Shown here piece after piece: positions 45,241 to 54,060 of a stretch of DNA of 64,000 nucleotides. Numbering within the stretch: the first letter of the stretch is position 1; each line of letters starts with the position of its first letter. Below the pieces are notes generated by a model. It did not search any database and was not told where the DNA came from. It worked only from the letters and a program-made list of their open reading frames with translations. A program made the position numbers and the translations under genes. The stretch comes from Bradyrhizobium forestalis (GTDB lineage Bacteria > Pseudomonadota > Alphaproteobacteria > Rhizobiales > Xanthobacteraceae), in the NCBI RefSeq assembly GCF_002795245.1, contig NZ_PGVG01000018.1, forward strand, positions 62,001 to 126,000. Direction: 5' to 3'.

Positions 45241-46004
45241 CGGTGTTCGCCGACTACGCGCCCTGGTATGATCTTCTCTATCAGGACAAGGATTACGCGG
45301 AGGAGACGGCATTCGTCGAAGCGCGGCTGCGCGATCACGGCGTTGCTCCAGGCAGGCTGCTCGATCTCGGCTGCGGCACCGGCCTGCATGCACTTGCCTT
45401 CGCCCGCCGGGGATGGAACGTCGCCGGCATCGATCTCAGCCATGAGATGATCGCGCGCGCCAAAGCACGGGCCGAGCAGGCCGGGCTGTCGATTCCATTC
45501 CGGCAGGGCGATGCCCGGGAGGCAGGTCCCGAGCGCGACTTCGACGCGGTGGTGTCGCTGTTCCACGTCGCGAGCTATCAGACCAGCCGCGATGCGCTGG
45601 CGGCCATGTTCCGCACGGCCCATGCGGCGCTGAAGCCGGGCGGCGTGTTCTTCTTCGACTATTGGTACGGCGGCGCCGTGCTGGCGCAGGGCGTCGAGAC
45701 GCGCGTCAAGGTGATCGAGCAGAAGCCGCTGCGCCTCACCCGCATTGCGCAATCCGATCATGACGAACAGGCCGCGACCGTCACCGTGAACTACACGTTG
45801 TTCTGCGAGGACATGGACCGCGGCACGATCCGGCGCGTCGACGAAGCGCATCACATGCGCTACTGGTTTCCGTTCGAGATCGACGCCGCGCTTGCCGCGA
45901 GCGGCTTCCAGCCCGCAGCTCACGCGGCATGGCTGACGCAGGACGCGCCGAACTCGAAGAGCTGGGCGGCCTATGCAGTCGCCAGAAAGAGCGTCACGCC
46001 GTGA
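45237..46004 (+). CDS. SAM-dependent methyltransferase
   Basis: This is a 255-residue class I methyltransferase. LLDLGCGTGLHALAFARRG is SAM motif I, VAGIDLSHEMIARAKARA motif II, and FDAVVSLFHVASYQ with LKPGGVFFFDYW motifs IV and V. The C-terminal third forms the mixed beta extension seen in N-methyltransferases of amino sugars. Following directly after an aminotransferase, N-methylation of the new amine is plausible. GTG start with 4-base overlaps on both sides. Confidence 0.82.
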   Translation: MTVFADYAPWYDLLYQDKDYAEETAFVEARLRDHGVAPGRLLDLGCGTGLHALAFARRGWNVAGIDLSHEMIARAKARAEQAGLSIPFRQGDAREAGPERDFDAVVSLFHVASYQTSRDALAAMFRTAHAALKPGGVFFFDYWYGGAVLAQGVETRVKVIEQKPLRLTRIAQSDHDEQAATVTVNYTLFCEDMDRGTIRRVDEAHHMRYWFPFEIDAALAASGFQPAAHAAWLTQDAPNSKSWAAYAVARKSVTP

Positions 46005-47209
46005 GACCACTGCGGCTCGCCGTGATGCTGGAACAAGCACTGGAGGTCGGCGGCGGCTTCCAGCAGCCGCTCAACGACCTGCTCTGGCTGCGCGACTGGG
46101 CGGACGGTTCTGGCAACGAGATCGTGGTGTACTCGCCCTATCCGAAGACGTTGGACATCCTGAAGGAGTTCGGCGTCGTGGCCCGCCTCCTCAAATTCGG
46201 CCCGCTCGACCACATCTTCCTGTTTCTGAAATATTGCCGGCCGTTCGATCTCGTCCAGATCGCGCTGAAGCTGAAATCGTCGTTCGAGCGCGCGCTGATC
46301 CGCGACGGCATCGACGTCGTGCACTTCACCTCGACCTCGAAGCGGCACCTCTTGCTCTACGAGCTGCCCTTCATCATCACGATCTTCGACGGCTGCCATC
46401 GCGACGCGCCGGAGTTTCCGGAGGTCAGGACGTTCGGAGAATTCGAGCGCCGAGAGATCCTGTTCGGCCTCGCCAGCACCAAGGCGGCCGTCGTGATCGT
46501 CAATGCGCCGGAGCTGGTCGACGACCTCAGCCGCCGTTACGCCATGGAAAGAGCGCGCGCGGTGTGCATCCCGTTCTCGCCCTCCACCTATGTCGGCCAA
46601 TCCACGTCCGACGCCGCCGACGATGGAGCGGTGCTGGCAAGATACCGGCTCGAGCCCGGCTATCTGTTCTATCCGGCGCAGTTCTGGCCGCACAAGAATC
46701 ACATGACGCTGCTCGCTGCGCTCGCAAGCTTGCGCGAGCGGGGGATCACGGAGCGGCTGGGGCTGTGCGGATCGGATCGCGGGGGCCGCGACAAGATCGA
46801 TGCAGCGATCCACAGCTACGGCTTGTCGGATCAGATCTCCATCATCGGCTTCGTCGAGTCCGCCGAACTCGGCGCGCTCTACCGCGGCGCCGCGGCGCTG
46901 GTGATGCCGAGCTATTTCGGTCCGACCAATCTTCCACCCTTGGAAGCCTGGGCGGTCGGCACGCCGGTGATCTACCCCGAGGCCTTCAAGGCCCAGGCCG
47001 GCGATGCCGCGATCCTGTTCGACTATGACGACCCGCGCTCCCTTGCGGATGCGATCGTCGCCCTCCGTACCGACGGCACGCGCGAACGGCTGCGCGCGGC
47101 GGGTCATCTCAGGCTCGCGCAGTTTGCGGCGGAAACCGAAGCCGGTCATCAGCAGTTCGCCCGTCACCTCGAACGGCTGAAGCACCGTCTGGCATTGACG
47201 GCGCGTTGA
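46001..47209 (+). CDS. Family 4 (GT-B) glycosyltransferase
   Basis: This 402-residue protein starts at GTG 46,001, overlapping the methyltransferase stop. The C-terminal domain has YLFYPAQFWPHKNHMTLL, IIGFVESAELGALYRGAAA, and PSYFGPTNLPPLEAWAVGTP carrying the EX7E-type region, as in Glycos_transf_1 enzymes. The N-terminal domain holds the acceptor site. It ends the cupin-aminotransferase-methyltransferase unit, so it may transfer the modified amino sugar. It converges with the flippase gene at 47,220. Confidence 0.83.
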   Translation: MRPLRLAVMLEQALEVGGGFQQPLNDLLWLRDWADGSGNEIVVYSPYPKTLDILKEFGVVARLLKFGPLDHIFLFLKYCRPFDLVQIALKLKSSFERALIRDGIDVVHFTSTSKRHLLLYELPFIITIFDGCHRDAPEFPEVRTFGEFERREILFGLASTKAAVVIVNAPELVDDLSRRYAMERARAVCIPFSPSTYVGQSTSDAADDGAVLARYRLEPGYLFYPAQFWPHKNHMTLLAALASLRERGITERLGLCGSDRGGRDKIDAAIHSYGLSDQISIIGFVESAELGALYRGAAALVMPSYFGPTNLPPLEAWAVGTPVIYPEAFKAQAGDAAILFDYDDPRSLADAIVALRTDGTRERLRAAGHLRLAQFAAETEAGHQQFARHLERLKHRLALTAR

Positions 47210-47219
47210 ATAGCAACAG

Positions 47220-48794
47220 CTAGGCCGGAATCAGCGCCCGCAACCGCTCGCGCAGAGTTGTGCTCAGCAGCGGGCTTGCGAGCCCGCCGACCGCGACCAG
47301 CCAGATCGCGCATTCCACGACGAAGTGCACGAGGCCGCTGCCCGGCAGCAGCGCGATGATCGCCTGCCCGATCAGCCACCCCGATGCCACGATGCCGACG
47401 GCCATGACCATCAGGAAGGCGATATGCCTTCCCGGATGATGCAGGGTCTGGCGCATGACCATCAGCGCGAGCAGTCCGAACTGGACGAGAATGTCGCTTG
47501 CGACCACGGCGAGCGCAGCACCCAGCGGCCCCAGCCGCGGAATCAGGACGAAGGACAGCACCAGGAAGACCACGAGCTGAAGGCCCTTGGTTCGGATCAG
47601 GAGTTCGCCGCGATTGCTGTGATTGGCAAAGACCAGCGCCAGCAGTGACGGTGCGACGACCGCCGAGCCGAGCAGCAGCGTCACCGTGAGCGGCGCATCA
47701 TAGGGGATGCTGCCATGGGTCCATAACGCGAAGAAGTCCGGCCAGAACGGCAGCAGGCCCGCGACGATCAGGCAGGCAAGTCCCGTCACGAACACCGAGC
47801 CGTGGGCGTAGAGCCGGCGCAGCCGATCCTTGTCGCCGATCGCATGGTCATGGCCGAGCTCGGCGGCGAGCGGCAGCGTCACCTGAAGGCACAGGCCGCG
47901 CACCAGGCTCGCGATCACGCGGGTCAAGCCCCATTGCGCCACCGCGACGCGGTTCGTGACCAGCGCGGAGACCAGCAGCACCGGGACGTTGACGAGCGCA
48001 AGCTCGGTGATGTTGGCGACCGCGAAAGGCACCGCACGGCCGAACTGCCCGACGCTCCAGCGCAGGGATGGCGACACCAACGGCGGCTTGCCGGCACGGC
48101 GAAGGAACGGAAACAGTCGCGGCGCATCGAACGCAGCGAGCACGATCGCGAACAGGAGCTGCGTCGACACGAAGGCAATCGCAACCGCAAGCAGGCTGCC
48201 GAACGATGCGAGCGCCGCAAGCTGGGCGATCTGTCCGAGCAGCAGCGCGGCGTTTTGCAGCCAGACCGTCCGGCCATAGCGGCCGCGCACGCGATAGAGG
48301 CCGGAGACGAGGTTGGCGGGCAGAGTCATAAGCATGCCCAGGATCATCACCAGCATCGCTGCATCGAATGTCGGCGTCGCGTGAAAGCCGAGCACGATCG
48401 ACGGCGGTGCCAGGGCCACGGCCACGCACAACAGGACACCGAGCACCGCGATGATGATGAAATAGATCCGCAGCAGGGCTGAATAGAAGTTCGCCGTGCG
48501 ACCGTCGCAATCGGCACAGGCTTTGAACGCGAGAAAGCGGTTGATCGCGCGAAGCTGCAATCCGGCGTCCGCGACGACGACGAGGCTGCCCGCCGCATAG
48601 ATCGCGAGCCAGGCCGCGAGCATCTCGCCGGTCCAGACATGCAGGAAGGCCGGGATGAGCAGAAGCTGCTGCGACAGCCCCAGCGCCATCTGGACCAGGT
48701 TCGCGGACCAGCCCTGCAAGAGGCGGCGGGCGCGGCCGACGCCGGGTCCGCTCGAACCGTCGGCCGGTCCCACGTCAATTTGCTTGTCGGTCAA
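47220..48794 (-). CDS. Second polysaccharide flippase (Wzx-like)
   Basis: The protein has 524 residues with 12-14 membrane segments. A charged N-terminal stretch of about 30 residues precedes SANLVQMALGLSQQLLLIPAF. The layout is that of oligosaccharide flippases (MviN/MATE superfamily). It differs from the flippase at 23,856 throughout, so the locus may move two different lipid-linked repeats. It reads toward the glycosyltransferase with only 10 bases between stops. Confidence 0.8.
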   Translation of the reverse strand: MTDKQIDVGPADGSSGPGVGRARRLLQGWSANLVQMALGLSQQLLLIPAFLHVWTGEMLAAWLAIYAAGSLVVVADAGLQLRAINRFLAFKACADCDGRTANFYSALLRIYFIIIAVLGVLLCVAVALAPPSIVLGFHATPTFDAAMLVMILGMLMTLPANLVSGLYRVRGRYGRTVWLQNAALLLGQIAQLAALASFGSLLAVAIAFVSTQLLFAIVLAAFDAPRLFPFLRRAGKPPLVSPSLRWSVGQFGRAVPFAVANITELALVNVPVLLVSALVTNRVAVAQWGLTRVIASLVRGLCLQVTLPLAAELGHDHAIGDKDRLRRLYAHGSVFVTGLACLIVAGLLPFWPDFFALWTHGSIPYDAPLTVTLLLGSAVVAPSLLALVFANHSNRGELLIRTKGLQLVVFLVLSFVLIPRLGPLGAALAVVASDILVQFGLLALMVMRQTLHHPGRHIAFLMVMAVGIVASGWLIGQAIIALLPGSGLVHFVVECAIWLVAVGGLASPLLSTTLRERLRALIPA

Positions 48795-48840
48795 GCCGCG
48801 TCCTTCCCGTCAAGCAATTGGCCCGGCACGCCGCCAGTGC

Positions 48841-49521
48841 TCAGAGCCCATCCGACTCGCCGTTCTTCGGCGTCGAACGCGGCACGAACGGTGAGAATGA
48901 CGGATCGGCCGGACTCGGCATCGCCAGCTTGCCCCCGACATCCGCCGGCGGGCTCGCGGGAACGGCTGCGTCCGGCCGCTGCAGCGCCAGCACCTCGCTG
49001 CGTTCACCCTGCTTGAACGTCACTTCGCGCGGCTGCACCGAAATCAGCGACCAGCCGCCGAGCGACTCGCCCTGCCGCAGGCGCACGACCTTCTGATCGG
49101 TGCGGTTGACGAGAATCGCAATGGCATCGCCCTCACCCACGACGGCCCCGACCAGCAACAACGGCGGCGGTGCCTCGACCGGCTTTGGCGGCGGCGCATA
49201 GACCTCTTCGACCGGCGTTGCGGCGACCGCTCGCGCCGGCGGCCGGCGCATGGCCGAGAAGATCGGGCGTTCCTGGGTCGCGGTCAGCGCCGAGAGCGGC
49301 ACCGACCACAACGGATTGCCGCGAGGAATGGGCTTGCTCGGCGCCTGTTGCGCCGGACGCGCGATCGGCCTGATCGTTCCGACATCGACACTTTCGCCGG
49401 GACTGCCTGCGGCGTCATCGGTCAGGACGTCCACGCGTGAAGAGGTGGCCGCCATGGTCCCGGCGGTGCCGAGAACCACGCACAATACGGCCAATCCTGT
49501 CGGCCTGAGCCACCCGTACAT
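48841..49521 (-). CDS. gspN: T2SS inner-membrane protein, GspC/GspN-like
   Basis: This 226-residue protein begins with one N-terminal membrane anchor (LAVLCVVLGTAGTMAA). The block NPLWSVPLSALTATQERPIFS is typical of alphaproteobacterial GspN. The C-terminal domain (VVRLRQGESLGGWSLISV, then REVTFKQGERSEVLAL) resembles the homology region of GspC/PilP that meets the secretin. AGGGGA ahead of ATG 49,521 sets the start. It is separated from gspM by the autotransporter gene. No other GspC candidate was seen, so this protein may fill that role. Confidence 0.75.
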   Translation of the reverse strand: MYGWLRPTGLAVLCVVLGTAGTMAATSSRVDVLTDDAAGSPGESVDVGTIRPIARPAQQAPSKPIPRGNPLWSVPLSALTATQERPIFSAMRRPPARAVAATPVEEVYAPPPKPVEAPPPLLLVGAVVGEGDAIAILVNRTDQKVVRLRQGESLGGWSLISVQPREVTFKQGERSEVLALQRPDAAVPASPPADVGGKLAMPSPADPSFSPFVPRSTPKNGESDGL

Positions 49522-49845
49522 CGATATTCCCCTACGACCGCCGGCCGCGCCACGACGACGGCGAGGCGTCCGCGCCAAACTAGTTCCGATCCGGTGCGTC
49601 ATCAACCCACGCCGTCTCGCTGAATTCGCCGGGTCCGGGCATTGTCGTGCGTGCATGTTGCAATGCGCGGATATGTTGCCGGATCGCCACGATCTCCAAA
49701 AAATGCAGGACGGAACGCCCTGGAACACGGCGTAAATGGATACCCGTTCATTGCGGGCTGCTGCAACGCCATGAGATCATGGCACGGGTGCCTCACTACG
49801 CGCCCCGGTTGCATGCTGATTTCTTTGCTGATTTGAGAAGATCTG
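49522..49845. other. 324-base divergent intergenic region with a 16-base palindrome
   Basis: This gap lies between the gspN-like gene and the autotransporter gene. GCCATGA-GA-TCATGGC at 49,768-49,783 is a perfect palindrome 62 bases ahead of the autotransporter start and could bind a dimeric regulator. No convincing -35/-10 pair was found on either strand, and no small gene. Confidence 0.5.
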
Positions 49846-52800
49846 ATGGGTGGACCTCCGATGGCAGGTGGGCGGATCGGGTACGGACTGCGATCCGTCG
49901 TGCGCCACTCCCTGGCCACACTCCTCGCCACCACGGCGCTGGGCGTTGTCGCCGCTCACGCCGTAGACGGCACATGGGTTGGCGGCAGCAGCGATTGGAC
50001 AGATCCCACCAACTGGTCTTCCAACCCGAGCGTGCCGGACGGCACCGCAACCTTCTCCAACACCGGAAGCACGGCGGTCGACAACAACAACGGCGTCACC
50101 AGCATCGGCACGGTCGAGTTCACGAGCACCTCGCAAGCCTACTCGGTCACGATCGGCAACCCGTTCATCGTCAACGGAACGGGCATCATCAACAACGACA
50201 TCGTCAATACGCAGAATTTCGAGGTCACCTCCGGCAACAATCTGGTGTTTCAGAACAGCAGCACCGCAAGTGGCGGCGCCGGGGCGGTGACCATCACGAA
50301 CGATGCCGGCGGCAACGTCAACTTCATCCAGAACAGCACGGCGGGAACGGCAAGCCTCGTCAACAGCGGCTTCATCACGTTCGAGGATTCCAGCTCTGCG
50401 GGCAGCGCCCAGATCACCAACAACCTCAACGGTCAGATCGATTTCTTCACCAGCGCCTCGGCCGGCACCGCCACGATCAACAACGCCGCGGGAGCGTCGC
50501 TGAATTTCCACAACAGCACCACCGCCGCCACGTCGTCCATCATCAACAACGGAGCGGTGAATTTCGACGGCTCCGCCACTGCCGGCAGCGCCACGATCAC
50601 CACCAACAACGGCGGCACCACGAATTTTGCCGGCACCAGCACCGGCGGCAGCGCACGCTTCATCACCAATGCCGGCGGCACCGTCGACATCTCCGGCCTG
50701 ACCAGCGGCGGGATGACGGCCGGATCGATCGAAGGCGCGGGCAATTATGCTCTCGGCGCCAATACGCTCACGACCGGCAGCCTCAACACCTCGACCCAGG
50801 TCGACGGCGTGATTTCCGGCATTGGCGGCGGCTTGACCAAAGTCGGCACCGGCACGCTGACGCTCACCGGCATCAACGGTTACACCGGCGCGACGACCGT
50901 CTCGGCCGGAACGCTGGCATTATCCGGCGGCGGCAGCATCGCGAGTTCCAGTGTCGTGACCGTGAATGGGACATTCGACATCTCTGCGGCCTCGTTCCCG
51001 ATCATCGCCGTCACGACGCTCGCAGGCAGTTCGAGCGGCGTCGTCAACATGGGCGCCCACGGGCTGTTCATCAGCAACGGCTCGACCGAATTCGCGGGTG
51101 TCATTCAAGGCACTGGCGGATTTGAAGTCGGCAGCGGCACTCAGACGCTCTCGGGCGTGAACACCTACACCAACGTCACCCAGATCGACGGGGGCGCGAC
51201 GCTCGCGTTGAAGGGCGGTGGATCGGTCGCGAACTCGCTCTATGTCGCCCTCGCGGGCGGAGGCGCAACGCTCGATATTTCCCAGACCAGCTCAGGTGCT
51301 TCGGTTCGGGGGATCTTGTCCATGAGCACCGCCGGCGTTGTCTCGCTGGGATCGAAGACACTGACGATCACGAACGGCAGCTTCTATGGCGGCGTCATCC
51401 AGGACGGCGGCATCGGCGGCGGCACCGGCGGCAACCTCGTGATCGCGAACGGCGCGACGCAGCAGCTGTTCGGCACCAACACCTATACCGGCACCACAAA
51501 CATTGCGGCCGGCGGCGAACTCGATCTCATCGATTTCGGCGGCCTCAGCGGCAGCATCGCGACCTCCAGCAACGTCATCGCCAACGGCCTCTTCGACATC
51601 TCGGGCCTGCTCAACGGCGGCACCTCGATCAAGTCGCTGTCAGGCTCGGGCACCGTCAATCTCGGCTTCAACACGCTGACGATCACGAGCGGCAACGGCA
51701 CCTTCGCCGGCGTCATCGACGATGCCGGCTTCGGCGGCGGCCTGACCATCGCCGGCGGCACGCAGACGCTAACTGGCGCCAACACCTACACGGGCGCCAC
51801 CACCGTGAATGGCGGCACGCTTGTCGTGGACGGCTCGATCCTGAACAGTCCAGCCTTCGTCAATGCCGGCGGCACGCTCGCCGGCAGCGGCACGGTCGCC
51901 GGCGTCCAGGTCAACGGCGGCACATTAGCGCCGGGCAGTACGGCGAACCCGTTCGGCCCGCTGACGGTGACCGGCAGCCTGATCTTCACCGCCGCCTCGA
52001 CCTATCTGGTGCAGGTCTCCTCCTCCAATGCCAGCCTCACCCAGGTCACGGGCGCGACCGACCTTGGCGGTGCGACGGTGCGAGCGAATTTCAGCTCGGG
52101 CACGGTCAAGAAGCAGTACACGATCCTGACCGCGGCCGGCCCCCTCGTCGGCAGCACCTTCAATCCGAACGTCGTCTCCAACATGCCGACGCTCCATGCG
52201 ACGCTGAGCTACGACCCCAGCACCGTGTTCCTCAACGTCAACGTCAATTTCGCGCAAGGCGGCGGGCTCACCGTCAACCAGCAGAACGTCGCCAATACGC
52301 TGACCAACTTCTTCACCACGACGGGCGGCATTCCCGCCGCCTTTGCCGCGCTGACACCGGCGGGACTGACAACCGCCTCAGGTGAGCTCGGCACCGGCAT
52401 CATCCAGTCCGCGATCAACGCCGATGGGCAGTTCCTGAACCTGATGCTCGACCCGACCGTCGTCGGACGCAGCGGCGGCTTCGCCAAGGCAGGTAGCGTC
52501 GCTCAGTTTGCCGAGAGCGATAACGCAGCCGCCTATGCCTCGATGCGGCCCGCGACCGCGCGCGAACGCGAGGCCTATGCGATGGCGACCAAAGCGCCTC
52601 TGCTCTCTTCGCAGCCGAGCAGCCGCTGGAGCGTCTGGGCAGCCGGCTATGGCGGTTCGGCCGCGGTCGGCGGCAACGCGCTGGTCGGCTCGCAGGATCT
52701 GACCGCGCGCGTCTGGGGCGGCGCGGCCGGCGCCGATTATCGCGTGTCGGTGGATACGCTGGCTGGCTTCGCGCTCGGCGGCGGCGGGCTGAACTACTCG

Positions 52801-53463
52801 CTCGCCAATGCGATGGGCTCGGGCTCGGCCGACCTGTTCCAGGCCGGCGTCTATGGCCGGCACAATTTCGGACCGGCCTATGTCTCGGCTGCGCTCGCCT
52901 ATGGCTGGCACGACGTCACCACCAACCGCACCGTGGCCCTCGCCGGCGCCGACCAGCTCCAGGGCCGCTTCAAGGCCGACACGTTCTCGGCCCGGTTCGA
53001 GGGCGGCTATCGCTTCGCGACGCCGCTGATCGGCATCACGCCCTACGCGGCAGTGCAGGTGACGAACTTCAACCTGCCCAACTACTCCGAAGTCAGCCTC
53101 AACGGCGGCGGCCTGTTCGGGCTGAACTACACCGCTCAATCCCTCACCGACACCCGTTCCGAGCTCGGCCTGCGCACCGACAAGTCCTACGCCATGCAGA
53201 ACGGCGTGCTGACGCTGCGCGGCCGCGCCGCCTGGGCGCACGACTACAATCCGAGGCGCGCCGTCACCGCGCTGTTCCAGACCTTGCCGGGCACCAGCTT
53301 CGTCGTGAACGGCGCCAGGGTCGACGCCGACTCCGCGCTCGTGAGCGGCACCGCCGAGATGAAGTGGCTGAGCGGCTTCTCGCTCGCCGCCACCTTCGAC
53401 GGCGAGTTTTCCGGCAACGTCACCAGCTATTCCGGCAAGGGCGTGTTCAAGTACTCTTGGTGA
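49846..53463 (+). CDS. Autotransporter with repeat-rich passenger and C-terminal beta-barrel
   Basis: The protein has 1,205 residues. A signal sequence (about residues 15-40, ending ...VVAAHA) is followed by a Gly/Ser/Thr/Asn-rich passenger. Residues about 143-282 hold seven short repeats. Four longer autotransporter-associated beta-strand repeats with the N-x-YTGxTT pattern start near residues 342, 435, 541 and 642. The barrel runs from about 926 (SRWSVWAAGYGG) to the end, closing with FKYSW, an aromatic C-terminus needed for outer-membrane insertion. No protease triad was noted, so an adhesin role is likely. It sits between gspM and gspN. Confidence 0.88.
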   Translation: MGGPPMAGGRIGYGLRSVVRHSLATLLATTALGVVAAHAVDGTWVGGSSDWTDPTNWSSNPSVPDGTATFSNTGSTAVDNNNGVTSIGTVEFTSTSQAYSVTIGNPFIVNGTGIINNDIVNTQNFEVTSGNNLVFQNSSTASGGAGAVTITNDAGGNVNFIQNSTAGTASLVNSGFITFEDSSSAGSAQITNNLNGQIDFFTSASAGTATINNAAGASLNFHNSTTAATSSIINNGAVNFDGSATAGSATITTNNGGTTNFAGTSTGGSARFITNAGGTVDISGLTSGGMTAGSIEGAGNYALGANTLTTGSLNTSTQVDGVISGIGGGLTKVGTGTLTLTGINGYTGATTVSAGTLALSGGGSIASSSVVTVNGTFDISAASFPIIAVTTLAGSSSGVVNMGAHGLFISNGSTEFAGVIQGTGGFEVGSGTQTLSGVNTYTNVTQIDGGATLALKGGGSVANSLYVALAGGGATLDISQTSSGASVRGILSMSTAGVVSLGSKTLTITNGSFYGGVIQDGGIGGGTGGNLVIANGATQQLFGTNTYTGTTNIAAGGELDLIDFGGLSGSIATSSNVIANGLFDISGLLNGGTSIKSLSGSGTVNLGFNTLTITSGNGTFAGVIDDAGFGGGLTIAGGTQTLTGANTYTGATTVNGGTLVVDGSILNSPAFVNAGGTLAGSGTVAGVQVNGGTLAPGSTANPFGPLTVTGSLIFTAASTYLVQVSSSNASLTQVTGATDLGGATVRANFSSGTVKKQYTILTAAGPLVGSTFNPNVVSNMPTLHATLSYDPSTVFLNVNVNFAQGGGLTVNQQNVANTLTNFFTTTGGIPAAFAALTPAGLTTASGELGTGIIQSAINADGQFLNLMLDPTVVGRSGGFAKAGSVAQFAESDNAAAYASMRPATAREREAYAMATKAPLLSSQPSSRWSVWAAGYGGSAAVGGNALVGSQDLTARVWGGAAGADYRVSVDTLAGFALGGGGLNYSLANAMGSGSADLFQAGVYGRHNFGPAYVSAALAYGWHDVTTNRTVALAGADQLQGRFKADTFSARFEGGYRFATPLIGITPYAAVQVTNFNLPNYSEVSLNGGGLFGLNYTAQSLTDTRSELGLRTDKSYAMQNGVLTLRGRAAWAHDYNPRRAVTALFQTLPGTSFVVNGARVDADSALVSGTAEMKWLSGFSLAATFDGEFSGNVTSYSGKGVFKYSW
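50272..50692 (+). repeat. Seven short repeats inside the autotransporter passenger
   Basis: The encoded protein repeats a unit of about 19-22 residues with the pattern (S/T)xAGxAxIxNxxGxxxF. Examples are NSTAGTASLVNSGFITFED and SATAGSATITTNNGGTTNFAG. Each unit likely forms one rung of a beta-helix. The DNA copies are diverged, so recent slippage is not evident. Confidence 0.75.
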
Positions 53464-53478
53464 GCTGACGAACCCGGG

Positions 53479-54060
53479 CTATTTCCCCGCCTGCCACTGG
53501 CCTGAGATGCCCAGGATCACCCTGACCCGGCCCGCGCCGGCCTCGTTCAGCGCCGTGGTCTGCGGCACCTGGACATCGAGCTGATCGACGAACAGGAACG
53601 GCATGCCGGCCTCGAGATCGTAGAGCAGCCTCTGGAGTGCGGGCTGCTCCAGCTCGCAGCTCACGACGAGGCCGACGAAGCCGTCCTTTACTTGCGCGCC
53701 TGTTACATCGACCTGCGAGGACTGGACCGAGCCGCCGACATCACCAACCGCCGCGGCGACCCGCTGCAACAGATTGGCGCCGGCGACCGTGACGGTCGGA
53801 CCTTCAAGGAACGGCGTGCCGCGATGTTCGGCCATTGCGGCTGCGGCATTCTTCGCGCCGCCCTTGCGGCCGCGGAACTGGTCGAGCAGGTCGGAGGTCT
53901 GCGCGAGTGCCTGGCGATGGGCGACGATCTCGGCGATCGACAGCCCCGCCATCAGCAGCAGCCCACCGAAAACCGCCACATAGAGCGTGACCGCGATCAG
54001 GGGCGAGCTTGCAATCGCCCGCGCAACCGCATTGCCTCCCGCGACCTTGGCGCTGCTCAT
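53479..54060 (-). CDS. gspM: T2SS assembly protein GspM
   Basis: This 193-residue protein has one N-terminal membrane helix (LIAVTLYVAVFGGLLLMAGLS) and a periplasmic domain with GPTVTVAGANLLQRV and VSCELEQPALQRLLYDLE, the pattern of the GspM_b family. It pairs with GspL in the inner-membrane platform. It is the last gene of the gspE-M operon and overlaps gspL by 4 bases. The autotransporter gene converges with it 15 bases away. Confidence 0.82.
   Translation of the reverse strand: MSSAKVAGGNAVARAIASSPLIAVTLYVAVFGGLLLMAGLSIAEIVAHRQALAQTSDLLDQFRGRKGGAKNAAAAMAEHRGTPFLEGPTVTVAGANLLQRVAAAVGDVGGSVQSSQVDVTGAQVKDGFVGLVVSCELEQPALQRLLYDLEAGMPFLFVDQLDVQVPQTTALNEAGAGRVRVILGISGQWQAGK

Noticed and set aside
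49647..51125. 492-codon overlapping frame at the start of the autotransporter
   Set aside because: Extremely Arg/His/Gln-rich; the autotransporter frame has signal peptide, repeats and barrel.
50272..52000. Repeats considered as a CRISPR or DNA-level tandem array
   Set aside because: Units are conserved at protein level only, with no exact DNA repeats or unique spacers.
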